Assembly (NCBI GenBank): GCA_947179485.1
Contig: OX359245.1
Location: 27,019,067-27,083,066 of the forward strand
DNA from: Allacma fusca
Taxonomy: Eukaryota > Arthropoda > Collembola > Symphypleona > Sminthuridae
Reading direction: 5' to 3'
DNA length: 64,000 nucleotides
Shown here: positions 36,409-49,258 of the stretch, piece after piece
Numbering within the stretch: the stretch's first letter is position 1
Layout: each line of letters opens with the position of its first letter
Notes under the pieces: generated by a model
What the model saw: only the letters and a program-made list of their open reading frames with translations
What the model was told of the DNA's origin: nothing
Database searches by the model: none
Translations under genes and position numbers: made by a program

Positions 36409-36816
36409 TACTATGCATTAAAGGTAAGTAGAGAAAATAGTAATGATACTTGATTTCTTTACTTGGCTGTCCAGGACAAATATTTTGATATTCCAGGCAT
36501 TGAAGGTTAAAATTCCGAAAAAAGCATCCCAGGCTCTTACCATTCTACAAATAGCGCAATTGGCCTGTGGTTTGTACGGGGCTTGTTGCATACTGTATTA
36601 TGTCTGTAAGACAGATGTCGCAGAAATTAATATTTAAAAAAGAGTGTCGCTTGATATTATTTCACATTTTTTTAAAATTTAGCTCAAGGGCGCCCGTGCA
36701 GGATGCATTCCGAGACACTCGTTTTGGGTGGAAGCGTAATCGGAATATTTTTGGCCCTTTTTATACAATTCTATGTGAAGAGCTACTTATCTGCTGGCAA
36801 GCGCAAGAAGCAATGA
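36409..36816 (+). pseudogene. E10, elongase 3' fragment (end of exon 3, exons 4 and 5)
   Basis: Only 15 bases of exon 3 remain (36409-36423, encoding YYALK), followed by a good donor GTAAGT. Exon 4 (36497-36605) and exon 5 (36683-36816) are complete, with open frames, TILQIAQ and the tail KRKKQ. The coding break at 36408 is sharp. Exons 1 and 2 and the histidine box are absent. Its exons and 3' flank are close to E12. It cannot make an elongase by itself. Confidence 0.85.
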
Positions 36817-37851
36817 TGAATTTTACTTATTATGGCCCAAGGATATCTTCATGCAGGATATGCATTCGGAAGTAATATACACGGCGGAATGATAGTCTGG
36901 ATTGGTTTTGATGTCTTGTGCCGAATTTTATGACAAAAGCTCTTCAGGAAATAAGATCATGAATAAATGGAAAATCTCCTTCTGGTGATATGACGGATGC
37001 AAATTTAAATACTAACATGCGTGCATCACACGAAAGTTTTGGCAGAAGCAAATCACGTAGGGAAATTTGTCCCCTACTGAAGAAATATGGAACAATTATG
37101 GCAGTGACGTCCAAAGTTAGGGTAGAGTGTAAAATCCATAATGTTCTTACATCCAGTATATTTCATGTCAACATTATTATAGTACGTCATTAGTGATCTT
37201 TCTCATGAAGATACTACAAAAGACTAAATTTAACTGTGATATTGACTTGTAAAGGAACCAATAATTGATGTGAACAGAAATTTTTCTAAATACTTTTGCC
37301 AGTATAGAAAAATTGGAACGTTGCGGTTATATAGCGAGAGTCCATTTCTGTCACTGTATAAGAGAACTTTGCGGGACACTCTGACCCCTCGCCCAGCGTT
37401 GCTTGGGTTGATGAAATTAGTACTAGTACGCGCTCTTATATGACCTGCTTTATTTTTCTGAGGTTAAATCAATTACAGGATCTCCTCAAAAATCAGCCAG
37501 CTTCTGAATCCCTGGCTAAGACATCAGCCCGAAAATTATAAATTTCCTCAATTTTTCGGTAGTTATTCAAAGAAATACTGTTTTTCGTTCATCTCTGAAA
37601 AACCAAACGTCAGTGCATTCAGACTCAGGAACTGTGTTTCACTTCGACCCTTACAAAAGCACTCATGTTATGCACGACATACTACACAAGCATCTCAACA
37701 TACTAGAACCAATTTTCCTTCTTTGTCAGGATTACTGTCATAATAGAAGGAAAAAACTGGGAAATATACCATACTAGTCTCATACAAGTATCTACTCAAA
37801 AACCATTTTAATCCGCTGACAAATTCAACGCTCCAATTTTGCTTTGCATAG
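36817..37851. other. 3' flank of E10 and spacer
   Basis: Bases 36830-37100 are paralogous to 39820-40120 after E12. Bases 37430-37780 are paralogous to 41590-41880 before E14. No coding exon is seen. Confidence 0.6.
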
Positions 37852-37909
37852 GTATCATCACGCCACAAACCTATTAATCGTTTGGATGGGATACGAATAT
37901 TATGAAACC
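37852..37909 (+). pseudogene. E11, orphan exon 3 start of an elongase
   Basis: After a good acceptor (tttgcatag), the sequence encodes [19 protein letters not shown], matching the first half of E14 exon 3. The 50 bases of intron before it also match E14 intron 2. The likeness ends abruptly after gaaaccc. No other exon is nearby. Relic only. Confidence 0.75.
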
Positions 37910-38587
37910 CCTTTTTGAGTATTAATGCAAAGCATTTGAGCCCGTCCAGTGTAACAAATTATGGGATAGATTTTCCGGAAAGTATCAGGCAGCTTGATAC
38001 GGAAAATAGAAGAAATATACAAAAAACTTTGAATCCAAAATATAAACCCAGCAAGGCGACTCTAAACGGAATCCTGCAAGGTGAAGCACAGTCCAACGTT
38101 ATTCATAGCATAAAGACGAGAGCTTTTCTATCTTAGCTGGTAATAATAATAATTTTGTAATAAATTAATTATAATTTAATAATCGATCTTGTGCAGTTTT
38201 ATTCTGCATTTCTTTTCGACCCTAAAAATATATACACAACTGAAGTACATAGTTAATGCTAAACACATACCCCATGATACGAGACCTGTCATTACTCATT
38301 GTCAGGATTACATTGAACCTTTTACAGTCTAAAAGTCTAATACTCCTGGGATTTCACTGACCAGAACCGGTTTCCAATGCGAGAACTTCCCAAAGGACCA
38401 TCCACGTTTCCAGAGGAAAAACATTTTGAAGTAATTATATCGTTAATAAGCGGATAATTTTTGAGGTCACCTTCCAGACCTCTGTGAAAACCTCGTATTT
38501 GTCTTATTGTTAATTTGTTAAATTGAATACTGTAGCATTTGCAGCCTGAGCTTAACGCTTTATAGTCTCATAAATTCCATCAGGAAA
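37910..38587. other. upstream flank of E12
   Basis: No gene is seen; the frame at 37915-38136 begins right at the break of E11 and is not family-like. Near 38546 the phrase cctgagcttaacgctt matches the flanks of E13 and E14. Confidence 0.5.
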
Positions 38588-39805
38588 ATGGAACTGTATG
38601 AGGAGCTACAGCATGTAGAAATAGAGTCGAAATTCATAACCGCATATGACTTTGAAGTCTACGACATTTACAGTTCGATCAATTTCTTTAAAAATAATAG
38701 ATATATTTTGCCCACCACTATTGCACTATACTTGTCTGCTATCTATTTAGGGCAAAAGTTCATGAAGGATAGACCAGCGTACAAACTGACTTTACCATTG
38801 TTTTTCTGGAATTTGGGCCTCACTATATTTTCAATCATTTGCACCGTAAGGGGATTGCCAGAGAGTTTATTCCACCTTTGGAAACCTGACGGAGTATATT
38901 CAGCAGTGTGTGTAGCGTATGTACAAACAATTTAATAATAATTACAGAAAAAAAACCTTAAAAAAGAACAATTTCGAAATGGACAAAAATTTTAAATGCA
39001 ATATTAATAAAGTCAAGATAACTTGTAGGATCCATTTTGACGGGATATTTTATACATTCGTAGTCGTCCACACAACTATGCAACATCCTTCTGGTTCCTG
39101 ATGTTCTTTCTCTCAAAGTTTCTGGAATTGGGGGACACTGCATTTATTGTATTGAGGAAACAGAAACTCATTCCATTGCATTGGTAAGCATCATTTTAAA
39201 AAACGTTCATTGGTTGATTACTTAATCATTATTCAATTCAAAATCTGCTTTAAAATTGAATAATCCCGGTTATCGTTATGAAGGTTTCATCACGCCGCAA
39301 CTGTTTCAATCTGTTGGGCTGGATACGAGTACTATGAAACCACAGCACGGATTGCGTTCATCAATGTGTTCGTTCATTCTTTCATGTATTTTTACTATGC
39401 ATTAAAGGTAAGTAGAGAAAATCCTAATGAGATGAACCTATTTATTATTTTACTTGATTTTCCAAGGAAAAGATTTGTTATTCCAGGCATTGAAGGTTAA
39501 AATTCCGAAAAAAGCATCCCAAGTTCTTACAACTCTTCAAATAGCACAATTGTCATTTTTGTTGTATGGGGGTTACTCCATATCTTATTACGTCGGTAAG
39601 GTAGATGTCAAAGTAATAATTATTGTTCAATGTACGTGTCCCTTGAGATAATTTTTAAAATTTTGCTTTAGTTCAAGGACGCTCGTGCAGGATGAATACC
39701 GAGACACTCATCTTGGGTGGAAGCGTAATCGGGATATTTTTGGCACTTTTTATGCAATTCTATTTGAAGAGCTACTTATCTGCTGGCAAGCGCAAGAAGC
39801 AATAA
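38588..39805 (+). CDS. E12, ELOVL6-like fatty acid elongase
   Basis: Coding exons: 38588-38916, 39064-39183, 39284-39407, 39487-39595 and 39672-39805 (271 residues). Paired with E14 (shared [10 protein letters not shown] and LPTTIALYL in exon 1). Motifs are [42 protein letters not shown] and the tail KRKKQ. The exon 2 acceptor is cgtag followed by TCGTCC, which gives A-R-P-H-N instead of the usual A-H-P-H-N or G-L-P-H-N. Exon 1 reads GQKFM where the others have GQKWM. An AATAAA lies near 39950. It looks intact and is predicted to work in the ER membrane. Confidence 0.86.
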
Positions 39806-40515
39806 AGAATTGTATTTATTATGACCCAAGGATATCTTCATGCCGGATATGCATTCGGAAGTAATATACACCGCGGAGTGATAGTCTGGATTGATTTTGA
39901 TATCTTGCGCTAAATTTTATGACGAAAGCTCTTCAGGAAATAAGATCATAAATAAATGGAAAATCTTCTTCTGGCATTATGACGGGTACAAATTTAAATA
40001 CTAACTAATTTGTGCATCAAACGAACGTTTTTAACGAAATATTAATTTGAAACTCTGGAGTTATTTTATTCAGCAGAAGCAAATCACGTAGGGAAATTTG
40101 TCCCCTACTGAAGAAATATGTAACAACTATATAGGGATGCCAATGGTCTGGTCCGGAACATTTATAATGGTCCTTTATTGGTCAGTAGGATTTCAGAATT
40201 TAAAACGGGTTTGCAATTATATCAAGGCTATTATATATATTAATAGATATAATTAATTATCTATAGCCTTGAATCATATGAGAAAATTTTCATAAACTGA
40301 ATACCCAGTCATTTTTGGAAACACTAATTAAAAGGTTCGCAAACGGAAAATCCATATACTGTGAACTTGCAGAGCGGTATGGAAATTTCCCTTTTATTGA
40401 AGTAAAAAATGAATGTTCTAACATTCATAGTTTGAGCATGACGCTTGGCAGTCTCAAATCTGCTCATTATTTAAGGCACTCACAAGCGCACACAGTTTTT
40501 AAAATCCTCAGAAAA
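39806..40515. other. 3' flank of E12 and spacer
   Basis: Paralogous to the E10 flank at 36830-37100. A 10-base inverted pair tcaaggctat / atagccttga spans about 40223-40274. The frame at 40315-40545 covers the flank of relic E13 and is not called. Confidence 0.5.
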
Positions 40516-40838
40516 TTTAACTATACGATCAGCTACAGCAAATAGACAAAGTATCGGAATTCATAATTACATATGAATTTGAAGTCTACGACATTTGCAG
40601 CTCCAGCAATTTCTTCAAAAATAATAATTAGAATTATTTTGTTCTCCATTATTGAACTGTACTTGTGTATCATCTATTTCGAACAAAAATGGATGAAGGA
40701 CAAATTCGCATACAAACTAACTTTTCCTACTTGTTTCTGGAATCTGCGCCCATCAACCGTTTGACTGTGATGGGAATTCCAGAGGGTTTATTCTAAATGT
40801 CCAAACGTGATAAAGGGATGTTTTCATACTGGATGAAT
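40516..40838 (+). pseudogene. E13, elongase exon 1 relic
   Basis: Matches E14 exon 1 along its length (gatcagctacagcaaatag, gaagtctacgacattt, ggatgaaggacaaat). The start ATG is lost (tttaactatac for atggaattatac). An in-frame TAG follows caaaaataataat, and there is a deletion within the helix after tgtttctggaatc. No exons 2 to 5 are seen before E14. Dead. Confidence 0.85.
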
Positions 40839-42187
40839 TTTGAAGCAATATCGATGGGTAAATTTGGTTCTAAATTGCATTTCAAAAACTCATCATGAAA
40901 TACAATAAAAAACAAATCGAAAAATGAATTTTATTCTTATTTTGTAATTATCCTGTTAGGGGAAAAATAATGTGCGCAAACATGAACTTTTCGAAATGCT
41001 TATGCCCCCTTAGAGAAAATGCAATTACAAAATGTTGTGGTTATACAAATGTAGTGGGAGTCCACTGTCATTGTACATATGAGCTGATTTGAAAGTTGCA
41101 TATTCCAAAGCGTAAGGAGCTGACCATATTGTTTCCATAAAAGAATATTCTCATGATGTGTAATTAGAAGGGCACGTGCTGGTAGTAATCACTTTCCTCC
41201 ATTGTCAATTAATCTTCACGGGAGGCAGTAACATATTTCACACTTGTGAGAATTTGCTATTTTTTGATTACGCATTTCCCTTTACTTGTTTTTGGTGTAA
41301 ATAATAGCTGAAGACATCTCAGCTGCTTAACAATTTTGATATAAAATGACACTCTTGCCACAGAAGGCTCCCTTACAGCAGCCCTTTTGAGCACCAAGAC
41401 GATAAGTCTCTTTGAGCAAAATGAATCACTAACCATGTTGTAAAAGGGAATTATTACAGCGTATGCAAGAACTTGTATGCAAAGATGCGCAGTCTTCATA
41501 CGCCATGCTTGTAATAATTATTACAAAATAAGCTTAACGTAGTCTCCAAGTATAAATCTTTGGAGAATACACAGATGAGTCGATCAAGACTATATGACCT
41601 GCTTTATGTCCTCCAAAATCAATTAGCTTCTGACTCCTTGTTTAAGATATCAACACGAAAATTTTACCACAATTTTTCCAGAGTTATTCAAAGGGGGACT
41701 AAGTTTCGTTCTTCTTTGAAAAGCCAAACGTGAGTGCATTCAGACTCCGGAACTGTGTTTCACTTCGACCCTTATGAAAACACTAAGGTTATGCAGGAGA
41801 TACTACACAAACACACTAGAACAAATTTTCCCTCGTTGTCAGAATTACTCTCATAATAGAAGGATAAAAACAGAGGGCGGAAATACACCTTACTAGTAAT
41901 ACATAATTACTCCTTATATGATTTTAACAATTCAAACTGGTTTGCAGTCATATGAGAAAACTGTCATATCCCAAACGTCCACTCCCTTTCCGAAACAGTA
42001 ATTACAAGGTTCGTAAACGGAAAATCCACGAGGCGAACTTGCAGACCGGTATGAAAACTTTACTATTATTTGAGTGAAAAATGAATATTCGAACATTCAT
42101 AATCTGAGCTTGACGCTTGGAAGTTTCAAATTTGCTCAATATTCAAAGCACCTGCACGCACAAACAGTTCCTAAAATCCTCAAGAAA
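40839..42187. other. spacer and upstream flank of E14
   Basis: Bases 41590-41880 are paralogous to 37430-37780. The E14 flank (42074-42187) matches the E13 flank at 40403-40515. No other gene is seen; the minus frame at 41257-41499 is unrecognised. Confidence 0.5.
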
Positions 42188-43403
42188 ATGGAATTATACG
42201 ACGAGCTACAGCAAGTAGACAAAGTGTCGGAATTCATAACCGCATATGACTTTGAAGTCTACGACATTTACAGTTCGATCAATTTCTTTAAAAATAATAG
42301 ATTTATTTTGCCCACCACTATTGCGCTATACTTGTGTGCCATCTATTTCGGGAAAAAATGGATGAAGGACAGACCAGCCTACAAACTAACTCTTCCCTTG
42401 TTTTTCTGGAATTTGAGCCTCTCTATATTTTCAATTGTTTGCACTGTGAGGGGAATACCAGAGGGTTTATTTTACCTGTCGAAACCTGATGGAATGTATT
42501 CAGCAGTGTGTATAGGGTACGTGTAAAAAATCTTCTATTTATAGAAAAATCTATTAAAAAGTATGGAGTTTTTTCTAGAATGTGTTTAAAAAAATTTCAG
42601 TTGTACACGAGTCTTAGTAAATTTGCACTGAGATTTTAATACCCTATTTTTAAGATACATTACATTTTTTACATTTTTAGGCTTCCGCACAATTATGCCA
42701 CATCCTTTTGGGGCCTGGTTTTCCTCCTGTCAAAATTTCTGGAATTGGGGGATACTGCGTTTATAATTTTGAGGAAGCAGAAGCTCATTACGCTGCATTG
42801 GTAAACTTTCTTTAAATACTAAAGAAAATTTTAACCCGCTTTCAAATTTCACGGTCCAATTTTTCTTTGCATAGGTTTCATCATGCCGCAACCCTGTCAA
42901 TCTTTTGGATGGGGTACGAATATTATGAAACCGCTGGTCGTCTGGCGTTTATTAACGCATTCGTTCATTCGTTCATGTATTTTTACTATGCTTTAAAGGT
43001 ACGTTTGGAGAAAGCTATAACAAATAGAAAGCCCTTTTATCATTTTTTGCTCCTGAGATTTAATTTGATATTCCAGGCATTGAAAGTCAAAATTCCGAAA
43101 AAAGCCTCTCAAGCACTGACAACTCTTCAAATAGCACAACTGGCCTTTGGGGTGTACATGGGTTTTTTCATGTTGCATTTAATGGGTAAGTCAAATTTCG
43201 TAGTAAGCATTAGTGATGAGCGTCAGTGTGCTTTCCAAGTGTTCCAAGTGTTTTCTGTTTTTGCTTCAGCTCGAGGGCGCCCGTGCAGAATGCATGTGGA
43301 GACAATCATATTGGGTGGATCCGTCATCGCAATATTTTTGGTGCTTTTTATTCAATTCTATCGGGATAGCTACTCGGTCGTTGTCAAGCATAAAAAGCAA
43401 TAG
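42188..43403 (+). CDS. E14, ELOVL6-like fatty acid elongase, last gene of the array
   Basis: Coding exons: 42188-42516, 42681-42800, 42875-42998, 43077-43185 and 43270-43403 (271 residues). The start at MELYDE is set by E12; an in-frame ATG at 42074 would add 38 residues with no family likeness. Motifs are [42 protein letters not shown] and the tail KHKKQ. Introns 3 (78 bases) and 4 (84 bases) are both multiples of three without an in-frame stop, so unspliced RNA would still read through. Donors 1 and 3 are GTACGT. An AATAAA lies near 43576. It looks intact, with an ER elongase role by family. Confidence 0.88.
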
Positions 43404-46370
43404 GAAATTTTATTCCCTTTGCATTTTTATTTTCAATAGAATTCTTGCAAAATTGTTACTGTCATTTTCCCATAAATCCAGGAATGCTGATACTTAGAAT
43501 TATGTCAAAATTAAAAATTTGAATGACTGGTCCAAAATATTGTCTTTATTGTACGTATTATTACTCAAAAACGAATAAATTATAATACGCGGTCTGAATT
43601 AAAACATTTTTGAAGAAGTGGATAGTTTTCCTTTAATAATTCTATTTAATTCACATAGATACAAATAATTACTATTAATGGAATTTTTAGATTTACTCCA
43701 TGATCACTTGAAAGAATTTCCGATGTGAAGAATATGTGCGAGAACTAATCAATTTACACTGCTGTGATCCTAATGGGCGGTATCCTGTCCCACGATTGTC
43801 ATTTTTGATTCTTGCATTTGTGGGATAATTTTAGCTTGAATTATTAAATTATGGGTCTGCTCCTGAATTTTGTCACTTCAGATTAGCTATATATATGTGA
43901 AAGAAATCATATTTGAAAATTCCAGTGAATTCGATAGTTTAAATGGGGAAAAACATTGAGAACAATTTAATTATATAGAAGCGTATACATTACATTGTGG
44001 GCCTACTGACAATGAGTGAATTGGAGTGATATGTGTCAGCATGGAGATTTGTTTATCTTAAAGGCTGTCAATTGTTTCATTTCTGTGGGAATTTGCCTCT
44101 GAGTATACGTCCCATTGCTTGTTTAGCTTCTAATTGGTGTCATATTGGGTGAACATTTGATGACTCCATCATGATAAAGGCACAATGTGAAGAAATGTAG
44201 TAATTATTAGCAGATAATAAAAGACACATTGTTCATATTATGTTCCACAAGCATATCAAACGATCCAATCCAATGTGGAAGGCTACATGCGCACAAAATA
44301 ATTACCTCATCTTGAAAAACGAAACCAATTACAAAACCACTGCAGGAAATCCCATTTCCTCGAGTCAGAAATAAGAAAATTAGAACTTTCTCATGCTCAA
44401 GGAATTAATTCGAACTAAATTACTGTATGTCATAAAAAGCTAGGAAAATTACAAGGAACTGAGAATAACTTCAATGTTATTTGTTTCAGGGGTTAATGCA
44501 TTTAAAATGGTTGTGCTAAAGCTATTGAAAATTTACATGGCTAAGAAACGCTACGTGGATACATAAACGCAAAAAACAACTTTCAAATGATTGATACAAG
44601 AAACTGCGTTAGGGACACTGACTTTTATACTTTTGCTCACCGAATTAAATATACCTTAGATAAACCATTTTGTAAGGGACTTTTATCATCCTCCGACCAT
44701 TTACTCTAAAACAAGAACAATGGAGCCAAAATTGAGAAATAATTTTATCAGCAGTATCCAAACAGGTTTCGTGTTCGTAAAGAAAAATTCTTCAAATTGC
44801 CGTGACCAGCACGTGACAGTTTAAGTTGATAGTTACTGTTTTGATGCTGACATTTTCGAACAATAAGCTGTCCATGTAAGCACCACTTGCCACTGATGAC
44901 GACAAGCATATAATTTGAGCTGTTTTTAAAATTATCCTAAATTAATTTCTCATCATCTGGGATAAAATTCCACTTGATGACGTACTCAGCATTGTATAAA
45001 GAATAATCTTCACTTGATGGTTTTAGAATGAAGCTAAAGGTTCCATTCGTTTCTATCATTATTAAAAATGGGGTAAAATAATTAATTGTAGTACTTGCTA
45101 CTTGCACATGAGCACCCTTACTCTGTGTTAGCTCGGGATTCCATTACTATATATAAACGTATATTGTTCATGTGCATTGGAGAAATTAATACAAAATGCA
45201 CCTGTTTTGTAGTATTTCCCTCTACAATGAAACTTAACTTTGAGGAACCTACTACAAAATTCAACTATGTCGCTCGACATTTAATTTAATTAACGACAAT
45301 ACGCCCTGATATTGGACAACTAAATTTGTCATGCATTCCAAGGGCAAGACTTTGAAACAGCTGTTTAAGATTATTCTGATAATTATTTCAGTTCATTAAC
45401 CCAATTCAACACGTTGTTCCTCACTATGGAAAAAATTCAGTTAAACAAGCATTTCATTTTTAGTATTCAAAATCTGTTGTTCATAGCTGTTTGAAGCCAT
45501 GTCCTTCTCCAAATTCAAGTGTTATAAACTGTAAATTATATGTAATTATTTAATTCTTCAAGTTTTCATGTAAAAATTGTAGGTTCGTTTCTTTAATTTA
45601 TTATCATTGAACTTATATTCCGTTTAATATAATAATTTAGCTAAAAAAAATTTCCGCATAAACTTCGGGATACATTTTTGTAAACAATTTTTATGATCAC
45701 TTTTGCAATTTCGTTCTGAGGTTAACTTACATCAAACTAACTATATTCTATACAATCCTGATAACGTGGCAGGTACGATTCCGTTTTAAAAATTTGAAAA
45801 TACCATCAAAGTTTCATACGATGAAAGTCACCTTGAGAATTTGCACCTTATTGGCTCATGCAACCCTGTGACTATTCATTGAACCAATGGAAAACATCAA
45901 TTTGCAACCAATCACTGACGCGTTTCAAAAATGTATTATATTCATCTTTCAAATGGGAGCACCGATTGATTATAGTCAAATCCAGGTACCCTTTATCCTG
46001 ACCGTGTACCCATTGCAGCAGGTATTGCAAAGGTACAGTAAAACGGTTTGGTATTTGTTTTTGCAATCGTTACCACGAATTCCGCCCAAAATCTTACGTA
46101 GAGGCAATTCCTTCAAGCTAAAGCATTTGATCTGCAATGCAACGTTCATTACAACCGGTGAATTTGTAGGAAGATCAAAATTAAAATTCCCTTCTCATGA
46201 AAATAGACTTATCGACTATGTTTTTACAAGCTACGACGAAGCGAAATTCCACCAATGAATTATCACAATTAATCATAATTCCACGATTACTAATTTTGTT
46301 ATCAAAGTTGCGAGGAACATCCGAAACATGATTTTTCGTGCACATATTTTCATTTTATTCCCAAAAGTAG
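43404..46370. other. gene-poor spacer after the elongase array
   Basis: About 3 kb of AT-rich sequence with no elongase exon. The longest frame, 45887-46258 (123 codons), matches no family I recognise and overlaps an equally open antisense frame (45872-46066). I do not call a gene. Confidence 0.45.
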
Positions 46371-47590
46371 GGGCCCAGCAAGAATACAGAGACCATCCCA
46401 GTAAACCGCGAACGTTGCAGGACTATTGTACCAATGCACAATTCTAACGTTAGTATGGTTGGCGTAACGTTAATCTTAGCGTTCTCCAAACGTTCAAATG
46501 TCCGCTTGCGTAGCGCTCCGCGAACACTAATGGTTATGATTATTGCAACGCCAGATTTTAACGTGCAACTAACCAACGAAGTGTGATTAGTTCAATGGTG
46601 GCATAGCACTCCACTAAAATATTGTTAATTACTTAGAATTTTCTACTTATACTAATTATAACTCTGAATTATAATACAACAGTTAAAATAACTTCAACAT
46701 GTGACCATAATAATTACATTGTTGCATGTTTTTATTATTACTATTAAATGCTTTAAAAGATCTACATACATATAACAATGGATTACAACAGCAATTGCAC
46801 AAAATCGTAGAAACAAACTCTTGTCATCGTCAAGGCCAGAAAGAGTCCCTTCGTTATTCTGCAACTGATTTAACATCAATCTGAAGTAGAGACAGCTAAA
46901 GAATGAACTCTGAAAACATGTTCATGAAATCTGAACATAAGTATACATTACAGCCAATTTTAGCATGCAGTAATAATATCTAATACTTACTTTATGATTA
47001 TCCACTGAAATCCTAGTTCCATTTAAAGGTCAATTTCAGCACAAAGCCATCAGTATATACCTCTGATAATCCGGCCGGTTCCCTGAAATTATGCAAAAAC
47101 TACAATGCACAAATTTTGAGCTAACTGTTAATAATTAATTCATTGAATAGAAATCTACAATCTTTAAGCAAACTAATTGTTACAGCCTTAACTTGGCTGC
47201 ACGAATAATTATTTTACAATCGAACTTTAGTTATTCAACGAAGGACCAGCTCCCTCTGGAGCACGTAGTTTGTTTTTTATAGAACCCTTAACTTTCACTT
47301 TCCCTTCCAGTGGTGGAAGCCTTTGCCTCCCGTGTGAGTAATTCTAGAAGGAATTACAGTTAGGGGAAAATTAGATATGCTTTTTCCTGTCTGGTACAGA
47401 CAAAGTTGTAACACGTCTTTATTACTCACACTCCAGAATATTAATAATTATCTCATTACAAACCTAGACTTGCATTTAACAACATGGCAAGTCATAATTG
47501 ATTGACAAACACTTTTTTATAACTCTTTCAACAACTTATATAGTACCATAATGCAAACAATTTATAGTTGCCCTAGTAACTCAGATATAA

Positions 47591-49258
47591 GGGGCCGTTC
47601 AAGTAATTCATAACGCAGGGGTAGTGGGTGGCCTTACAAACTAACGTTATGCTTTGTTACGTGCATCGGGGGGTCGTAGATCACCTTGGTATGTAACGCA
47701 ATGTTTTGATGATCCTTCTTACCTGCAAAAGCTCTGAAAATTAAATGACTCGTTTTTAAAGCTTCGAAGTTTACGGCGAGTTGGTGGTCCTATTATACAC
47801 ACGTAACGTAAATTTCATACATATACGATTTTGCACACATATCCTTGAAAACATTTGTCCAGGGAAAAGCCAAATTCGCAAGATTTCAAGCATTGTGCAT
47901 CATTTATTGAATTTTGTGTATTAATTTTAATATTTTAAATGACAATTTATTGCATGTGGAGGATGTTTTAAACCCCTTTGGGGTACCCCGGAGAAGAATC
48001 AAGGAACTGATTATCACGCTGTAGCTTTAAGCTGTGGAAATTTACTTCATAAATTCTGCCTGACTTCATTTTTTCAAACAATTGAAAGTATAAACGCGGG
48101 ACATTATTGAATATGTTGTACGTTGTACAAGTGTATGCAGTAGGCATGATATTAACGATATAACGATACGATAATCTCGTTAATATCGTACATTTTTGAC
48201 GAACAATATTGAACGATAATTCTCGTAAGGTATCGCGCAATCCAGCGATAATCGCTGAAACTGTATGTCCACAGCCAAAATGCCCTGGATCACAGCGCTG
48301 GAACCATTAAAAACTCACTGTTACACTGTTTCGTTGTTGTTATCTAAGAACAGGAACAACAATTAGCAAGCCGTAAGACGCCATCAACCCATCTTTTTTA
48401 TGAATCAAATTTACCATTTTATCAAATTTGCAGAGCTGGAAATTTGCAAGACATATCTGCATTACTCCTGACACATTTAAAAAAACTTTTAAAATGCCGA
48501 AACGAATTTGTCCAATAATTATTGAGATAATGTATTAATAATAATAAATAATAATTGAGGATGAGGAGATAAAAGTGAGACGATTGCTGAGAAAATTGTA
48601 AACGAGGACAGTGACGGGGTCGCAAGTGGATTTTGTATATTTGAATGACAACTGTTAATATCAATAGATTTTAGGTATTTTTACCATAACAGTAAATTTT
48701 GGTTTCCGAATAATATTTCTGAAATATACACCAAAAAATGAATTTCACGTCAATTGTACATATAACAGGTACCTGGAACCACTTTTAGAAACTCACTTTC
48801 ATTGGTTTTTATAGTACCCACCATGCTTTTACGGTATAAAAGTTTATCGTTTATATCGTTCTTCAAGATCCATATCGGAAATTTTTGTATAAACGATAAC
48901 GATTTTAACGAGAGTTTAAAAATGAACGATAATATCATGCCTAGTATGCAGACAGTGATGATGAAGACAGTGACATTGAAGTTATTGAAAGTATTCCTGA
49001 CCGGTTAAAAAGTCCATTTGTTGAATGTGAGGCTGAAGCCACAAATTGAATAAACCTAGTTTTACTGGATGAATCGTAGTCTTTAAGCAGGCATGCATAT
49101 ATTTAATCTAATGTATTTGCTAAAGCAGCATTTAAAAAAACGCGTAACGCGTTACGTCGGGTAGGGGGTAGTTTAGTCAGCGTTACCCTGACGTTACAGC
49201 ATGTGGGTGGGGGTGAAATTTTGACCAATTTCGCGTTATGAATTACTTGAATGGCCCC
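47591..49258. mobile_element. PIF/Harbinger-like element inside the outer element
   Basis: Ends begin GGGGCC, and the first 26 bases of the two inverted repeats differ at one place (GGGGCCGTTCAAG against GGGGCCATTCAAG). The target duplication is TAA on both sides (47588-47590 and 49259-49261). A 3-base TWA duplication and a GG-starting end fit PIF/Harbinger. It holds the hAT-like insert 48141-48943. A coding-like acidic tail follows that insert (YADSDDEDSDIEVIE, ending at TGA near 49050), possibly a leftover of its own gene. Confidence 0.65.
48141..48943. mobile_element. hAT-type non-autonomous element inside the Harbinger-like element
   Basis: Terminal inverted repeats share TAGGCATGATATTA exactly. 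The 8-base duplication GTATGCAG is perfect on both sides (48133-48140 and 48944-48951). Both ends are packed with taacgata / tatcgtta words. No transposase is seen. As the innermost layer, it is the youngest of the three. Confidence 0.85.

Noticed and set aside
45887-46258. 123-codon plus-strand frame with an overlapping antisense frame
   Set aside because: No recognised domain, no promoter or splice context, and both strands equally open.
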